Positions 1-10,311 of a stretch of DNA of 64,000 nt are shown here, piece after piece. The DNA comes from Idiomarina tyrosinivorans (GTDB lineage: Bacteria > Pseudomonadota > Gammaproteobacteria > Enterobacterales > Alteromonadaceae). A program made the translations under genes and the position numbers. The notes under the pieces were generated by a model. It saw only the letters and a list, made by a program, of their open reading frames with translations, ran no database searches and was not told the DNA's origin. How positions within the stretch are numbered: the stretch's first letter is position 1; each line of letters begins with the position of its first letter. The DNA is taken from contig NZ_PIQH01000001.1 in the NCBI RefSeq assembly GCF_003987475.1, positions 248,001-312,000 of the forward strand. The letters are read 5' to 3'.

Positions 1-59
1 CCGTCGAAACGCACGGTATCCCCTAGTAAACAAGCGCTGATCCCAACTTGTATTTTCAT
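1..59 (-). CDS. DUF523 family protein, N-terminal fragment
   Basis: Only the first 19 codons are in the window. The reverse strand from an ATG at 59 reads MKIQVGISACLLGDTVRFDG. The ISACLLG..VR.DG pattern is the opening of DUF523 proteins, which are often fused or linked to DUF1722 (YbgA). The function of the family is not firmly known; the cysteine in SACLLG is conserved. In several gammaproteobacteria such genes sit near photolyase genes and ECF sigma/ChrR genes, which fits the neighbours here. The gene runs off the left edge, so nothing beyond the N-terminus can be judged. Confidence 0.7.
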   Translation of the reverse strand, partial: MKIQVGISACLLGDTVRFD

Positions 60-117
60 TCGTTATTATGACCTCACTGCGTTATTTAGCCCTGATACGC
101 CGCGATTCGTAAATTAG

Positions 118-130
118 ATTGCAGCAATCG
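118..130. promoter_or_regulatory. Short perfect inverted repeat GATTGC-A-GCAATC
   Basis: A 13-base palindrome lies between the divergent DUF523 and LON-domain genes, just upstream of the putative ECF-type promoter at 139-167. It could be an operator. A stem of five pairs with a three-base loop followed by GGTTTTTTT could also be a weak terminator. Nothing else in the sequence separates these readings. Confidence 0.25.
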
Positions 131-138
131 GTTTTTTT

Positions 139-167
139 AGATCCAATTTGCTTTGCTGTCTCGTAAT
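139..167 (+). promoter_or_regulatory. Putative ECF (RpoE/ChrR-type) promoter of the LON-domain gene
   Basis: GATCCAATT at 140-148 and CGTAAT at 162-167 repeat the two elements found upstream of the sigma factor gene (824-832 and 845-850), with one base more between them. TGATCC is the known -35 type of ChrR-controlled sigma factors of the Rhodobacter sphaeroides kind; here the first base is A, giving AGATCC. The predicted transcript would start about 25-30 bases before the ATG at 203. This is inference from sequence match only. Confidence 0.45.
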
Positions 168-202
168 GACACTAGCAATACCCTAGTTTTACGTTGGAGA
201 TT

Positions 203-781
203 ATGTCATTTAGCCAAGAAATCCCTTTGTTTCCGCTGACTGCGCAAGTTTTGCCAGGCGGCAAAATGAAGCTTCGAATATTTGAGGCTCGCTACACGCG
301 CATGGTTAAAGAAGCGTTGCGCAATGCCAGCCCTTTCGCTATTTGCATGATCAATCAAAGCGTCGACAAAGACCATGATAACTATATTTTGCCTCTTGCG
401 ACATTAGTACAAGTTATTGATTTTGAACCCTTAAACGACGGCTTCTTAGGAATTACGGTGGAAGGTACGGAGCGCTGTCGGGTGACTCCATTGAGAATAG
501 AGAAAGACGGTCTGCGGATCGGCAACGTCGAGCCGTTGGGGCAATGGCAAGAGCTGCCGTGCAGCGATAAAGACCAAAGCTTACAGCAGCGTCTTAAAGA
601 GATTTACCGCGTCTACCCTGAGCTTGGCGAGCTTTATCCCGAGCCGGAACTCAACAGTGCGACCTGGGTTTGCCAGCGTTGGCTTGAAATTTTGCCGCTG
701 GAGCCCGAAGTTAAACAGCAGCTTCTTGATCACGATAGCTGCCAGTCAGCTCGTGAATATTTGCAACAACTGGTACAATGA
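203..781 (+). CDS. LON peptidase substrate-binding domain protein
   Basis: The 192-residue product is a stand-alone Lon N-terminal (substrate-binding) domain of the COG2802 type, without ATPase or protease parts. The opening IPLFPLTAQVLPGGKMKLRIFEARYTRM is typical: hydrophobic LFPL, a PGG turn and IFE.RY. It is cytoplasmic and its exact role is unknown. The ATG at 203 is preferred over the in-frame TTG at 194 because GGAG lies at 196-199, five to seven bases upstream. A putative ECF sigma promoter precedes it and the sigma gene follows, so it may be part of the same stress regulon. Confidence 0.85.
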   Translation: MSFSQEIPLFPLTAQVLPGGKMKLRIFEARYTRMVKEALRNASPFAICMINQSVDKDHDNYILPLATLVQVIDFEPLNDGFLGITVEGTERCRVTPLRIEKDGLRIGNVEPLGQWQELPCSDKDQSLQQRLKEIYRVYPELGELYPEPELNSATWVCQRWLEILPLEPEVKQQLLDHDSCQSAREYLQQLVQ

Positions 782-822
782 AATCACATTCATCGACTAA
801 GGGCTGTCTGGGCCTCCACAAG

Positions 823-850
823 TGATCCAATTAGCTAACGTATCCGTAAT
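823..850 (+). promoter_or_regulatory. Putative autoregulatory ECF promoter of the sigma/anti-sigma operon
   Basis: TGATCC at 823-828 is followed after 18 bases by TAAT at 847-850, within CGTAATCG. This agrees with the -35/-10 arrangement known for singlet-oxygen-responsive RpoE-ChrR systems. It lies about 40 bases before the first possible start codon of the sigma gene, as expected for autoregulation. The copy at 139-167 shares GATCCAATT and CGTAAT. Confidence 0.55.
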
Positions 851-891
851 CGTTTTTACAACAGGCTAATAAGCAATAATAGGGCTACACT

Positions 892-1512
892 ATGGAAACC
901 GTGTCAGGACACGCATCGCAACGGAAAGTTATGAAACGTGCTCAGCAAGACACTGCCGAAAGAGCGGCAGAGCTGCTCGCCACTGTGGCCGAAAAACGCA
1001 GTCGTGCAGCATTTAGTGAGTTGTTCAGCCATTTTGCGCCAAAGCTCCAAGCGTACGGCACGCGTCAGTTTGGCAACGAGCAAACAGCAATGGACTTGGT
1101 TCAAGAAACCATGACCAACGTTTGGCACAAAGCACACCTTTTTAAGCCGGATCGCGGCTCCCCATCTACGTGGATTTTTACTATCGCTCGAAACATTCGT
1201 TTCGACTTGTTGCGTAAAAATAAACGTCGTAAAGACGAAATCAGTGCAGATGAGTTGTGGCCGATTTTGTCAGAACAAAACGATAATTTGGATGATGACT
1301 ACGCGTTAGATCATGATGTGCTAATGCAAGAAATCAAACACTATTATCATCAGCTTCCTGATGCGCAGCGCATCGTTGTAGAGAAGATATATGTGGAAGG
1401 GAAATCTCAGCAAGAAGTCTCGGACTCGCTGAATATTCCTCTAGGTACGGTTAAATCCCGTACCCGTTTAGCGCTAAAGAAATTGAAAGAGTTGATTGTA
1501 GAACATGATTAA
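892..1512 (+). CDS. ECF RNA polymerase sigma factor, RpoE/ChrR-group
   Basis: The 206-residue protein has sigma region 2 (about residues 45-115, with DLVQETMTNVWHKAHLF and TWIFTIARNIRFDLLRK) and region 4 (about 145-205, ending GTVKSRTRLALKKLKE, the helix-turn-helix). It directs RNA polymerase to stress promoters and is released when its anti-sigma partner is inactivated. In homologs the trigger is singlet oxygen or organic peroxide. It overlaps the anti-sigma gene by 8 bases. Start is uncertain: ATG at 892 has AGGG seven bases upstream, while ATG at 931 has GGAAAG at good spacing and would give a product closer to the usual length. Confidence 0.92.
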   Translation: METVSGHASQRKVMKRAQQDTAERAAELLATVAEKRSRAAFSELFSHFAPKLQAYGTRQFGNEQTAMDLVQETMTNVWHKAHLFKPDRGSPSTWIFTIARNIRFDLLRKNKRRKDEISADELWPILSEQNDNLDDDYALDHDVLMQEIKHYYHQLPDAQRIVVEKIYVEGKSQQEVSDSLNIPLGTVKSRTRLALKKLKELIVEHD

Positions 1513-2170
1513 AGCACATCCTTCTGAAGCACTGCTCTACCAATACTCGTCGGGCGAATTGAGTTGCGCGATGTCGTTAATGGTGGCAACCCACATTGAT
1601 ATGTGCCCGAGTTGCCAAAGAGTGAGTGCCGAAATTGAACAGCATTTGTGCGAGAAGCACTTTGATGAAATTGCCGCTAAGTGGGATCAAAAGCAATGTG
1701 ATGACATGCTGGCAGCCATTTTTTCGTCAGAGTCTAGCCACCCGCTGATTCATAATGACCCGAACAATATGATTTGCTTGCAAGGTCGACGATTTAATTT
1801 GCCGCCAACGCTAGCGAACAATGCCTACCGCATTGGTGATTGGAATCATATGTTAGGAAAGTTATGGCGTGCCCCGGTCTCTATTGGTGGTGTTGAGAAT
1901 ACGAATCTCATTTACATGGAGCCCGGCGCCACAGTGCCAGAACATACGCACAAAGGTGTAGAGGCCACATTGGTCGTCAATGGCACCTTCAGTGATGAAT
2001 ACGATAGCTATGAAGATGGCGACTTTATTATGTTGGACGCGTCACGCAAGCATTCTCCGCGCACTGTACAGGAAGATTGTTTAACCTTGGCAACACTGGA
2101 TGCGCCACTACATTTTACTTCGGGTATTAGCCGCCTTCTAAACCCATTTAGCAGCTTATTTTTTAAGTAA
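1505..2170 (+). CDS. ChrR-type zinc-binding anti-sigma factor with C-terminal cupin
   Basis: The 221-residue protein has an N-terminal zinc anti-sigma domain with the H-x3-C-x2-C motif HIDMCPSC (about residues 32-39), followed by a cupin fold from about residue 100 with PGATVPEHTHKGVEATLVVNG, the metal-binding cupin motif. In R. sphaeroides ChrR the N-terminal domain holds the sigma factor and the cupin senses singlet oxygen. The gene overlaps the sigma gene by 8 bases, so the two are translationally coupled. It ends at a strong bidirectional terminator. Confidence 0.9.
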   Translation: MIKAHPSEALLYQYSSGELSCAMSLMVATHIDMCPSCQRVSAEIEQHLCEKHFDEIAAKWDQKQCDDMLAAIFSSESSHPLIHNDPNNMICLQGRRFNLPPTLANNAYRIGDWNHMLGKLWRAPVSIGGVENTNLIYMEPGATVPEHTHKGVEATLVVNGTFSDEYDSYEDGDFIMLDASRKHSPRTVQEDCLTLATLDAPLHFTSGISRLLNPFSSLFFK

Positions 2171-2196
2171 GCCAAGGGGTTGTACAAAACGCCATC

Positions 2197-2225
2197 AAAA
2201 AAGCCGACATTACGTCGGCTTTTTT
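2197..2225. terminator. Bidirectional terminator between chrR and ihfA
   Basis: AAAAAAGCCGAC at 2197-2208 pairs perfectly with GTCGGCTTTTTT at 2214-2225 around a five-base loop. The A and T runs make it an intrinsic terminator on both strands, serving the convergent anti-sigma and ihfA transcripts. Confidence 0.9.
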
Positions 2226-2244
2226 ATTGGCTAAATTGACTGAC

Positions 2245-2544
2245 TTAATCGTCTTTTGGGGTTGAGCCCTCAACGCGGCTTTTGAATTTCTGACCCGGCC
2301 GAAAAGTTACCACTCGACGCGCCGAAATGGGAATGTCTTCACCCGTTTTCGGATTACGCCCTGGGCGCTGATTTTTCGTCCGCAATTCAAAATTACCAAA
2401 GCCGGAGAGTTTTACTTCTTCACCACTCTCTAGCGTCGCCCGAATTTCTTCAAAGAAGTCTTCGACAAGTTGTTTCGCGTCTGCTTTATTAATTCCAAAC
2501 TTATCAAACAATTGCTCTGCTAACTCGGCTTTGGTTAGTGCCAT
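2245..2544 (-). CDS. ihfA: Integration host factor subunit alpha
   Basis: The 99-residue protein is a full-length IHF-alpha. It has the HU/IHF fold with [17 protein letters not shown] at the start, GFGNFELR in the middle and the DNA-intercalating arm [22 protein letters not shown] with the conserved proline (NPKT). With IhfB it bends DNA at WATCAANNNNTTR sites for recombination, transcription and replication. It begins one base after the pheT stop, the order found across gammaproteobacteria, and is co-transcribed with pheST. Confidence 0.97.
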   Translation of the reverse strand: MALTKAELAEQLFDKFGINKADAKQLVEDFFEEIRATLESGEEVKLSGFGNFELRTKNQRPGRNPKTGEDIPISARRVVTFRPGQKFKSRVEGSTPKDD

Positions 2545-2545
2545 A

Positions 2546-4939
2546 TCATGAATCCCTTAACGTTGCGTCAAACTCGGCTTGCAAGGTATTAATTAACGTC
2601 GCCATGATGTTATTAATATCTTGCTCTTCCAGCGTTCGTTCGTTGTCTTGTAACGTTACCGACAACGCGAGGCTTTGGCGCCCTTCTGGCACTCCCTCAC
2701 CACGATAAACGTCAAACAAGTTTAGGCTAACAAGTTGTTTTACGCCAACATTTTCGAGAGAGGCAAGAACTTCACCGGCTGCAATATTGGCATCTACAAT
2801 GACCGCAAGGTCACGGCGTATGGCTGGGTACTTAGACACCGCTTGCGCCTGAGCAATATGGCGTTGGCTGACTAACGTTAAATCTAACTCAAATACGTAA
2901 GCACGGCCATTTAAGCCAAGCGCTTTCTCGAACTTAGGATGGATAGCACCTACGACACCGACTTTTTGACTACCGAGGTAAACGGCAGCCGTTTGCCCTG
3001 GATGCAGCGCATCGTGTTGGTCAGCAACAAAACGGAATTCAGCGGCGCGCCCGGTGCGCGCTAACAACGCTTCTACGTCGCCTTTAATGTCGTAGAAATC
3101 GACTTGGCGATCACCATCTGACCAGTGCTCTTGGTGCGCTTTACCATAACGAACGCCAGCAATAACCGGGGTTTGTTTCACCCCTGAAGCTTCACTGTCG
3201 TCAGGAACGAAACGTAAACCAGTTTCTACAAACGCCAGCATCGACTGTTGGCGTTTTTGGTTGTGTGCCACAGCACCCAATAGTCCTGGCCACAGACTAA
3301 CTCGCATCGATGACATATCCACCGAGATCGGGTTTGGCAGTGTCAGTGCTGCGATATCGTTAAACAGTAACGCTTGATGCTTTGGATCGACGAAACTATA
3401 AGTAATGGCCTCTTGATAGCCGCGCATCACCATGGCGTCGACTAATTGATGACGCGATAGCTGTGCTTCGCGGTGCTCACTCATGCGCAATTGCGCCGCA
3501 GGAGCTGCCGCTTGAATAGTGTTATAACCGTAGACCCGCGCAACTTCTTCAATCACATCTTCTTCTATCGCAATGTCGAACCGGTAAGACGGCGCTTGAA
3601 TCACCCAACGCGTTGCGTCCTGTTCAACAATCGTCAAACCAAGGCGAGTAAGAATATCCGTGACTTTTTTGGCATCAATACTGGTTCCAAGCACTTTCGC
3701 TAACCGCGCTGCGCGTAATTCGACTTTGCTACGTTGTGGTAATTCCGCTTCATTGACCGCTTCCACGATAGGTCCAACCTTACCACCACAGATATCAACC
3801 AATAGCGCAGTAGCACGCTCCATCGCTTGGCGCTGCAAAGCGGGGTCAACACCGCGCTCATAACGGTGCGAAGCATCGGTATGCAGACCAAAACGGCGTG
3901 CTTTACCCAAAATCGCTTCAGGGGCAAAAAAGGCACTTTCTAAGAAAATATTCTGTGTTGCAGCGGTGACACCTGATGCCTTACCACCGTACACACCGGC
4001 CATAGCCAGTGCCTTGTCTTCATCGGCAATAACCAACACATCGTCATCTAAGCTGACTTCTTGCTCGTCTAACAATGTGAGCTTTTCACCTTGTTTCGCA
4101 TGGCGGACATGAATATCGCCACTCAGGGTATCAAGGTCAAAGGCGTGCAGTGGATGGCCCAGTTCCAGTAATACGTAGTTAGTCACATCTACCACTGGGT
4201 CAATACTGCGAATGCCGCTACGGCGCAGACGTTCTGTCATCCAGATTGGGCTTTTCGCGTCGAGGTTAATGCCTTCGATCACTCGGCCTAGATAACGCGG
4301 GCAGTCACTGGCGGCGTCCAAATGAATCGCTTTTTGGGTGTCTGAACTGACGCTTACTGGAGCAATTTCTGGCTCGTTAACAGGAAGCTGGTTCAACACC
4401 CCGACTTCGCGAGCGATGCCGCGAATGCTTAAGCAATCACCACGGTTTGGGGTTAAATCGATGTCGACAGTAACGTCGTTAAGCCCTAAGTATTCGCGAT
4501 AATCGGTTCCTACCGGCGCGTTTTCTGGTAATTCGATAATCCCTTCGTGTTCATCAATCAGGCCTAACTCTTTAAACGAGCACAACATGCCATGAGAAGG
4601 CTGACCGCGAAGTTTGGCTTTTTTAATTTTGAAGTCGCCAGGCAGCACTGCACCGACAACTGCAACGGCGACTTTAAGCCCTTTGCGACAGTTTGGTGCG
4701 CCACAAACGATATCAAGTAACTCGCCGGTACCGGCTTCGACCTTCGTTACCTGCAATTTATCAGCGTCAGGATGCGGCCCGCATTCAACCACTTCACCCA
4801 CCACAACACCGCTAAATTCGTCTGCAACCGGCAATAAATCGTCGACTTCAAGCCCAGCCATACTCAGCTGCTCGGCCAATGCGTCGCTGTCGATTGCAGG
4901 ATTAACCCATTCCCGTAACCATTTTTCACTGAATTTCAT
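2546..4939 (-). CDS. pheT: Phenylalanyl-tRNA synthetase beta subunit
   Basis: The 797-residue protein matches bacterial PheT in length and layout: an N-terminal EMAPII-like tRNA-binding domain (about 40-150, with [22 protein letters not shown]), the B3/B4 editing region, the B5 domain, and a C-terminal ferredoxin-fold anticodon-binding domain (about 700-797, with [15 protein letters not shown]). It forms the alpha2-beta2 enzyme with PheS that charges tRNA-Phe and edits Tyr-tRNA-Phe. It lies 13 bases downstream of pheS. Confidence 0.98.
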   Translation of the reverse strand: MKFSEKWLREWVNPAIDSDALAEQLSMAGLEVDDLLPVADEFSGVVVGEVVECGPHPDADKLQVTKVEAGTGELLDIVCGAPNCRKGLKVAVAVVGAVLPGDFKIKKAKLRGQPSHGMLCSFKELGLIDEHEGIIELPENAPVGTDYREYLGLNDVTVDIDLTPNRGDCLSIRGIAREVGVLNQLPVNEPEIAPVSVSSDTQKAIHLDAASDCPRYLGRVIEGINLDAKSPIWMTERLRRSGIRSIDPVVDVTNYVLLELGHPLHAFDLDTLSGDIHVRHAKQGEKLTLLDEQEVSLDDDVLVIADEDKALAMAGVYGGKASGVTAATQNIFLESAFFAPEAILGKARRFGLHTDASHRYERGVDPALQRQAMERATALLVDICGGKVGPIVEAVNEAELPQRSKVELRAARLAKVLGTSIDAKKVTDILTRLGLTIVEQDATRWVIQAPSYRFDIAIEEDVIEEVARVYGYNTIQAAAPAAQLRMSEHREAQLSRHQLVDAMVMRGYQEAITYSFVDPKHQALLFNDIAALTLPNPISVDMSSMRVSLWPGLLGAVAHNQKRQQSMLAFVETGLRFVPDDSEASGVKQTPVIAGVRYGKAHQEHWSDGDRQVDFYDIKGDVEALLARTGRAAEFRFVADQHDALHPGQTAAVYLGSQKVGVVGAIHPKFEKALGLNGRAYVFELDLTLVSQRHIAQAQAVSKYPAIRRDLAVIVDANIAAGEVLASLENVGVKQLVSLNLFDVYRGEGVPEGRQSLALSVTLQDNERTLEEQDINNIMATLINTLQAEFDATLRDS

Positions 4940-4952
4940 ACTGGACTGCCTA

Positions 4953-5951
<999 letters not shown>

Positions 5952-6000
5952 TCACAATCGGGTAAAGATAAAGCCGCTATCATACCGAAAAGCCAACAAA

Positions 6001-6024
6001 AAAGGGAGCCATTTGGCTCCCCTT
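6001..6024 (-). terminator. Hairpin with T run between rplT and pheS (attenuator or terminator)
   Basis: GGGAGCC at 6004-6010 pairs with GGCTCCC at 6015-6021 around a four-base loop. On the minus strand the stem is followed by TTTTTTG, an intrinsic-terminator shape. It sits where E. coli has the pheST attenuator, but I find no Phe-rich leader peptide with a normal start codon here. It may simply reduce read-through from the ribosomal protein genes into pheST. Confidence 0.7.
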
Positions 6025-6055
6025 TTACCGCTTTTCCTCGTTTAAGAAGAAAAAC

Positions 6056-6409
6056 TTATAAAGCGCCTTTCGCCTTCTCTACCAACGCAGCGAAGCCACT
6101 TTGGTCGTGAACAGCGATATCCGCTAGGATTTTGCGATCGATTTCTACTGACGCTTTTTTCAAACCGTTGATAAAACGGCTGTATGACAAACCATTTTGG
6201 CGAGCGGCCGCATTGATACGCACAATCCACAATTGACGGAATTGACGTTTCTTGTTGCGACGGTCGCGGTATGCATACTGACCCGCTTTAGTGACAGCTT
6301 GTACCGCAACGCGATATACGCGACTGCGAGCACCATAATAACCTTTCGCCTGCTTCAGGACTTTTTTGTGACGCGCGCGTGCGATCACTCCACGTTTTAC
6401 TCGTGCCAT
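6056..6409 (-). CDS. rplT: Ribosomal protein L20
   Basis: The 117-residue basic protein is full-length bL20. It starts [20 protein letters not shown] and contains the RNA-binding N-terminal tail and globular C-terminal domain. It is needed for early 50S assembly, and in E. coli it represses its own operon. It follows rpmI by 15 bases and belongs to the infC-rpmI-rplT transcript. Confidence 0.98.
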   Translation of the reverse strand: MARVKRGVIARARHKKVLKQAKGYYGARSRVYRVAVQAVTKAGQYAYRDRRNKKRQFRQLWIVRINAAARQNGLSYSRFINGLKKASVEIDRKILADIAVHDQSGFAALVEKAKGAL

Positions 6410-6424
6410 CTGCTAATTCCTCCC

Positions 6425-6622
6425 TTATGCGTACGGTAACATACGAGCGACTAATTGAACGTCGGCCTCATGGACCATGTTCTTAGCGCGCAGCTGACGC
6501 TTACGCTTAGGGCTCTTCTTAGTCAGAATGTGACGCAAGTGCGATTGTTTACACTTAAAGCCACCCGAGGCAGTTTTCTTAAAGCGCTTTGACGCGCCCT
6601 TGTTTGATTTCATTTTTGGCAT
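6425..6622 (-). CDS. rpmI: Ribosomal protein L35
   Basis: The 65-residue basic protein begins [20 protein letters not shown] and carries the [15 protein letters not shown] stretch typical of bL35. It is a 50S component. It lies 77 bases downstream of infC and 15 bases upstream of rplT. Confidence 0.97.
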   Translation of the reverse strand: MPKMKSNKGASKRFKKTASGGFKCKQSHLRHILTKKSPKRKRQLRAKNMVHEADVQLVARMLPYA

Positions 6623-6699
6623 GAAATTAAACTCCGCATTGTTGATTAAAAGTGTGACAGGGTGAGACCGACTTACGCCGACCTACTTGTGTACCACAA

Positions 6700-7242
6700 T
6701 CACTTCTTAGCAGGCGCCAGAACCATAATCATCTGGCGACCTTCAGCCCGTTTTGGGAACGACTCAACAGTTGAGATTTCTTGCAAATCGTCTTTAACAC
6801 GATTCAACAATTCAATCCCAAGCTCTTGGTGCGCCATTTCTCGGCCACGGAAACGAACGGTGACTTTCGCTTTGTCACCTCCCTCTAGAAAGCGAGTCAG
6901 GTTGCGCAGTTTTACCTGATAATCGCCTTCATCAGTGCCAGGACGGAATTTGACTTCCTTAACCTGAATCTGTTTCTGTTTTTTCTTCTGTTCCTTTTGA
7001 TCTTTACTTTTTTCGTAGAGGAACTTCCCATAATCCATCAAGCGACAAACTGGTGGCTCTGCATTAGGACTGATTTCTACCAAGTCCACACCGGCTTCTG
7101 CAGCCTTATCCAGTGCCTCTGCTAAACTGACAATACCAGCCTGCTCGCCGTCCGTGTCGATTAAGCGTACTTCATCGGCACGAATTTGGTCGTTGATACG
7201 GTTTTTATCAACAGCTTTCTGAGATTTTCTTCCGCCTTTAAT
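6700..7242 (-). CDS. infC: Translation initiation factor IF-3 with a non-canonical AUU start
   Basis: No ATG, GTG or TTG gives a complete IF-3; the first canonical start would lose about 51 residues. Reading from ATT at 7242-7240 gives 180 residues beginning (M)[18 protein letters not shown], the same length as E. coli IF-3, whose start is also AUU. GGAGG at 7255-7251 is eight bases upstream of the ATT. IF-3 discriminates against non-canonical starts, so the AUU gives negative autoregulation in E. coli; the same is inferred here. The N- and C-terminal domains and lysine-rich linker are intact. Confidence 0.95.
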   Translation of the reverse strand: MKGGRKSQKAVDKNRINDQIRADEVRLIDTDGEQAGIVSLAEALDKAAEAGVDLVEISPNAEPPVCRLMDYGKFLYEKSKDQKEQKKKQKQIQVKEVKFRPGTDEGDYQVKLRNLTRFLEGGDKAKVTVRFRGREMAHQELGIELLNRVKDDLQEISTVESFPKRAEGRQMIMVLAPAKK

Positions 7243-7259
7243 GGTTCATTCCTCCAAAA

Positions 7260-9179
7260 TTATTGATCAATGGTGCGCTCAGCCACTTGTTTTTCCACGC
7301 TTGCGATAAAGTCATCTAGGCTAAGTTTTCCTAGGTCTTCACCCTTGCGTGTGCGCACGGCCACCTCGTTTGCCTCGACTTCTTTATCGCCGACAACGAG
7401 TAAATAAGGAACACGTTTAAGAGTGTGCTCGCGGATTTTAAAGCCTATTTTCTCATTTCTCAAGTCGGCTGTCGCGCGAATTCCCTTTTTATTCAGGGTT
7501 TTCGTGATATTTTTTACATAATCGGCCTGATTATCGGTAATATTCATCAAAACCACTTGCGTTGGCGCCAGCCACAATGGGAAGTGCCCTGCATATTCTT
7601 CGATCAAAATTCCGATAAACCGTTCTAACGAACCGACAATGGCACGGTGAATCATCACCGGCGTGTGACGTTCGTTATCTTCACCTACGTATGTGGCGCC
7701 CAAACGGTTCGGTAACACGAAGTCTAATTGCACGGTACCGCACTGCCACGCCCGGCCTAAGCAGTCATACAAGGTGAATTCAATCTTCGGCCCGTAGAAA
7801 GCACCCTCGCCCGGCAAATATTCAAATTCAATGTCATGGCTCTTTAATGCTTCTGCAAGGGCCTTTTCCGTGCGATCCCAAGTTGCATCGTCGCCTAAGC
7901 GCTTCTCTGGACGCGTCGACAACTTAACATCGACTTTATCGAAGCCAAATGTGCGGTAGGTGTCGTACACCATCGAGATACAGCTCGAGACTTCTTCCTG
8001 CACTTGCTCTTCGGTACAGAAAATATGGGCATCGTCTTGGGTGAAGCCACGCACACGCATCAACCCGTGTAATGCACCCGATGGCTCGTTACGGTGGCAA
8101 CAGCCAAACTCTGCCATTCGCAATGGCAAGTCGCGATAAGACTTCAAACCTTGGTTAAAAATCTGCACGTGCCCTGGGCAGTTCATCGGCTTAATTGCAT
8201 ACTCGCGTTTTTCCGATTCTGTAGTGAACATGGCATCGGCATATTTATCCCAATGGCCTGAGCGTTCCCACAGGGTGCGGTCCATCATCAATGGGCCTTT
8301 CACCTCTTCGTATTCGTATTCGTTCAGCTTTTCCCGAACAAAGTCTTCCAACTCGCGGAAAATTGTCCAACCGTTATGGTGCCAGAACACCATACCTGGG
8401 GCTTCTTCCTGCCAATGGAATAAATCTTGTGCTTTACCAATTTTACGGTGGTCGCGCTTTTCAGCTTCTTCCAAGCGTTGTAAATACGCTTTTAATGCCT
8501 TTTTGTCGGTCCACGCAGTACCGTAAATACGCTGCAACATTTTGTTTTCTGAGTTGCCACGCCAATACGCACCCGCCACCTTCATCAGTTTAAAGTGCTG
8601 GCAGAATTTCATGTGAGGCACGTGCGGGCCACGACACATATCAATGTATTCTTCGTGGTGGTAAAGTCCTGGGGTCGCATCTTTTGGAATATCTTCATCC
8701 AAGATCGCGACTTTGTAAGGTTCATGACGTTCAACAAAGGTTTCCCGTGCCTGCTCCCAGCTCACCACTTTTTTGACCACCTGATACTCGGTTTTAGCCA
8801 GCGCTTTCATCCGCTGTTCAAGCTTATCGAGATCTTCTTGGCTGATGGTGTGGTCTAAATCGATGTCGTAGTAAAAGCCATTATCGATAACCGGGCCAAT
8901 CGCCATTTTCGCATCCGGAAATAGCTGCTTCAGTGCGTGCCCCAATAAATGGGCGCATGAGTGGCGAATAATGTGCAGGCCATCAGCATCTTTTGGGGTG
9001 ACAATCTCAACGGCAGCGTCTTCTTGAATAAGCTCACAAGCATCGACTAATTCGCCATGAATGCGCCCCGCCACTGTTGCTTTAGCAAGGCCAGGGCCGA
9101 TATCTTCGGCAACTTGCATAATAGTGACAGGTTTATCGAATTGGCGTTGGCTACCATCGGGGAGAGTAATTAACGGCAT
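7260..9179 (-). CDS. thrS: Threonyl-tRNA synthetase
   Basis: The 639-residue class II synthetase has a TGS domain (about 1-62), the SAD editing domain ([11 protein letters not shown] near residue 73), the catalytic core with zinc ligands in MNCPGH and the later [14 protein letters not shown], and the C-terminal anticodon-binding domain. It charges tRNA-Thr. The ATG at 9179 matches the family start MPLITLPDG and has AAAGGGA upstream. A longer in-frame extension to 9335 is the untranslated leader. That leader holds hairpins mimicking the tRNA-Thr anticodon arm (see the regulatory entry). Confidence 0.98.
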   Translation of the reverse strand: MPLITLPDGSQRQFDKPVTIMQVAEDIGPGLAKATVAGRIHGELVDACELIQEDAAVEIVTPKDADGLHIIRHSCAHLLGHALKQLFPDAKMAIGPVIDNGFYYDIDLDHTISQEDLDKLEQRMKALAKTEYQVVKKVVSWEQARETFVERHEPYKVAILDEDIPKDATPGLYHHEEYIDMCRGPHVPHMKFCQHFKLMKVAGAYWRGNSENKMLQRIYGTAWTDKKALKAYLQRLEEAEKRDHRKIGKAQDLFHWQEEAPGMVFWHHNGWTIFRELEDFVREKLNEYEYEEVKGPLMMDRTLWERSGHWDKYADAMFTTESEKREYAIKPMNCPGHVQIFNQGLKSYRDLPLRMAEFGCCHRNEPSGALHGLMRVRGFTQDDAHIFCTEEQVQEEVSSCISMVYDTYRTFGFDKVDVKLSTRPEKRLGDDATWDRTEKALAEALKSHDIEFEYLPGEGAFYGPKIEFTLYDCLGRAWQCGTVQLDFVLPNRLGATYVGEDNERHTPVMIHRAIVGSLERFIGILIEEYAGHFPLWLAPTQVVLMNITDNQADYVKNITKTLNKKGIRATADLRNEKIGFKIREHTLKRVPYLLVVGDKEVEANEVAVRTRKGEDLGKLSLDDFIASVEKQVAERTIDQ

Positions 9180-9200
9180 GAAATATCCCTTTGTACAGTG

Positions 9201-9302
9201 GTGACACCTACCAAGTGCCACGTGCGAAAAAACTTTGCAGCTCAGGCAGTTAGAAATAAGGCCTGAGAACAACGAAAATCTGACGTTCGGTACCATCGAA
9301 CG
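9201..9302 (-). promoter_or_regulatory. thrS leader with two tRNA-Thr anticodon-arm mimics (candidate ThrRS operator)
   Basis: Two hairpins on the minus strand have exactly seven-base loops with the anticodon GGU framed as in tRNA. At 9302-9284, CGTTCG/CGAACG encloses ATGGTAC. At 9221-9201, GTGGCAC/GTGTCAC (one G-U pair) encloses TTGGTAG. Both loops read N-U-GGU-A-N, with U33 and A37 equivalents. A third hairpin, CTCAGGC/GCCTGAG at 9267-9241, lies between them. The second mimic ends 22 bases before the ATG, beside the ribosome site. E. coli ThrRS represses its own mRNA through two such anticodon-like domains; this leader appears to use the GGU isoacceptor. Confidence 0.75.
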
Positions 9303-9311
9303 GAAAACGCT

Positions 9312-9340
9312 ACTATAATCGACCGCCTCAATCACCGCAA
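9312..9340 (-). promoter_or_regulatory. Sigma-70 promoter of thrS operon
   Basis: On the minus strand, TTGCGG at 9340-9335 and TATAGT at 9317-9312 are separated by 17 bases. The predicted start near 9305 would place the first anticodon-like hairpin at the 5' end of the transcript. Confidence 0.7.
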
Positions 9341-9354
9341 CCCTAGGGCTGTAG

Positions 9355-10248
9355 ATGGAAAACCTCGTGGGCCAACTGGCAGCGCTGTGTGCTGCTGGCT
9401 TTTGGGCTGTCGCTACATTGTTGTACCACCGCGCTGGACACCACTTTTCGCCAGTGCAGTTAAACTTGGTTAAAGGCGTGATCGCGACACCGCTGCTATT
9501 ACTGTTCGCCTACTTTGGCGGCAGCGCGTTGGTCGCGTTCGACAATACCCCTGGGGTACTCCTCCTGATCAGTGGCGTAATCGGCATTACCATTGGTGAT
9601 AGCTGTTATTTTGCCGCACTCCGGCGCTTAGGGCCGTGGTATGCGATGTTACTGGAATACTTGGCGCCGCCCCTTGCGGCTGCCCTAGCTTGGATTGCCC
9701 TAGGCGACACCTTGGGTCCATGGCAGCTTATCGGCTCTACGGTAACCTTAATGGGGGTGCTCACCGTGGTAATCGAAAAGCCCAATGGTGAACGCCAACG
9801 GCTATCATTATCCGGCGTACTATTCGGTATATCCGCTGCCGCTTGCCAAGCGGTGGGCTTGGTGATGTCGTTTCACGCCCTGCAAAGTTTCGAAGTGAGT
9901 GCCGCCAACGCGGCATTGTTACGATTGTTTGCTGGCACAGCGGCACTGAGCATCATGATTATTGCTTGGCGGCCGCGCTTGCTGCCGGAAACCTTGCACG
10001 CGTTTCGTAAGGTCAGTGTGCTGCCGTTACTGTTAGCGGTGATATTCGGCACTTTCTTGGCCATTTGGCTACAGCAGCAAGCGATTGCACGAATAAACCC
10101 GGGTCTTGCTCAAACCTTACTCGCCACGGCTCCGTTGTTTATGTTGCCGATAGCCTGGTGGCAACAGCAAACGCCGTCGCTACGTTCAATCAGCGGCGCA
10201 ATAATTGCCTTAGCAGGCATCGGCTTACTGTTTTTAACGCCCTCGTGA
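9355..10248 (+). CDS. EamA/DMT family transporter
   Basis: The 297-residue protein is an integral membrane protein with about ten hydrophobic segments arranged as two EamA repeats (about 5-140 and 150-295). This is the drug/metabolite transporter layout. It probably exports a small metabolite; the substrate cannot be told from sequence. The gene is divergent from thrS and starts 14 bases from the thrS -35 element. Confidence 0.9.
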   Translation: MENLVGQLAALCAAGFWAVATLLYHRAGHHFSPVQLNLVKGVIATPLLLLFAYFGGSALVAFDNTPGVLLLISGVIGITIGDSCYFAALRRLGPWYAMLLEYLAPPLAAALAWIALGDTLGPWQLIGSTVTLMGVLTVVIEKPNGERQRLSLSGVLFGISAAACQAVGLVMSFHALQSFEVSAANAALLRLFAGTAALSIMIIAWRPRLLPETLHAFRKVSVLPLLLAVIFGTFLAIWLQQQAIARINPGLAQTLLATAPLFMLPIAWWQQQTPSLRSISGAIIALAGIGLLFLTPS

Positions 10249-10311
10249 GTGGCAAATTAGCCTAGAGCAACCATACTCAAAGCATCATTGAATGAACACG
10301 AGGAGTCGGTG

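Noticed and set aside
9180-9335. N-terminal extension of thrS
   Set aside because: It covers the promoter region and leader hairpins and lacks family similarity; MPLITLPDG at 9179 with AAAGGGA is the family start.
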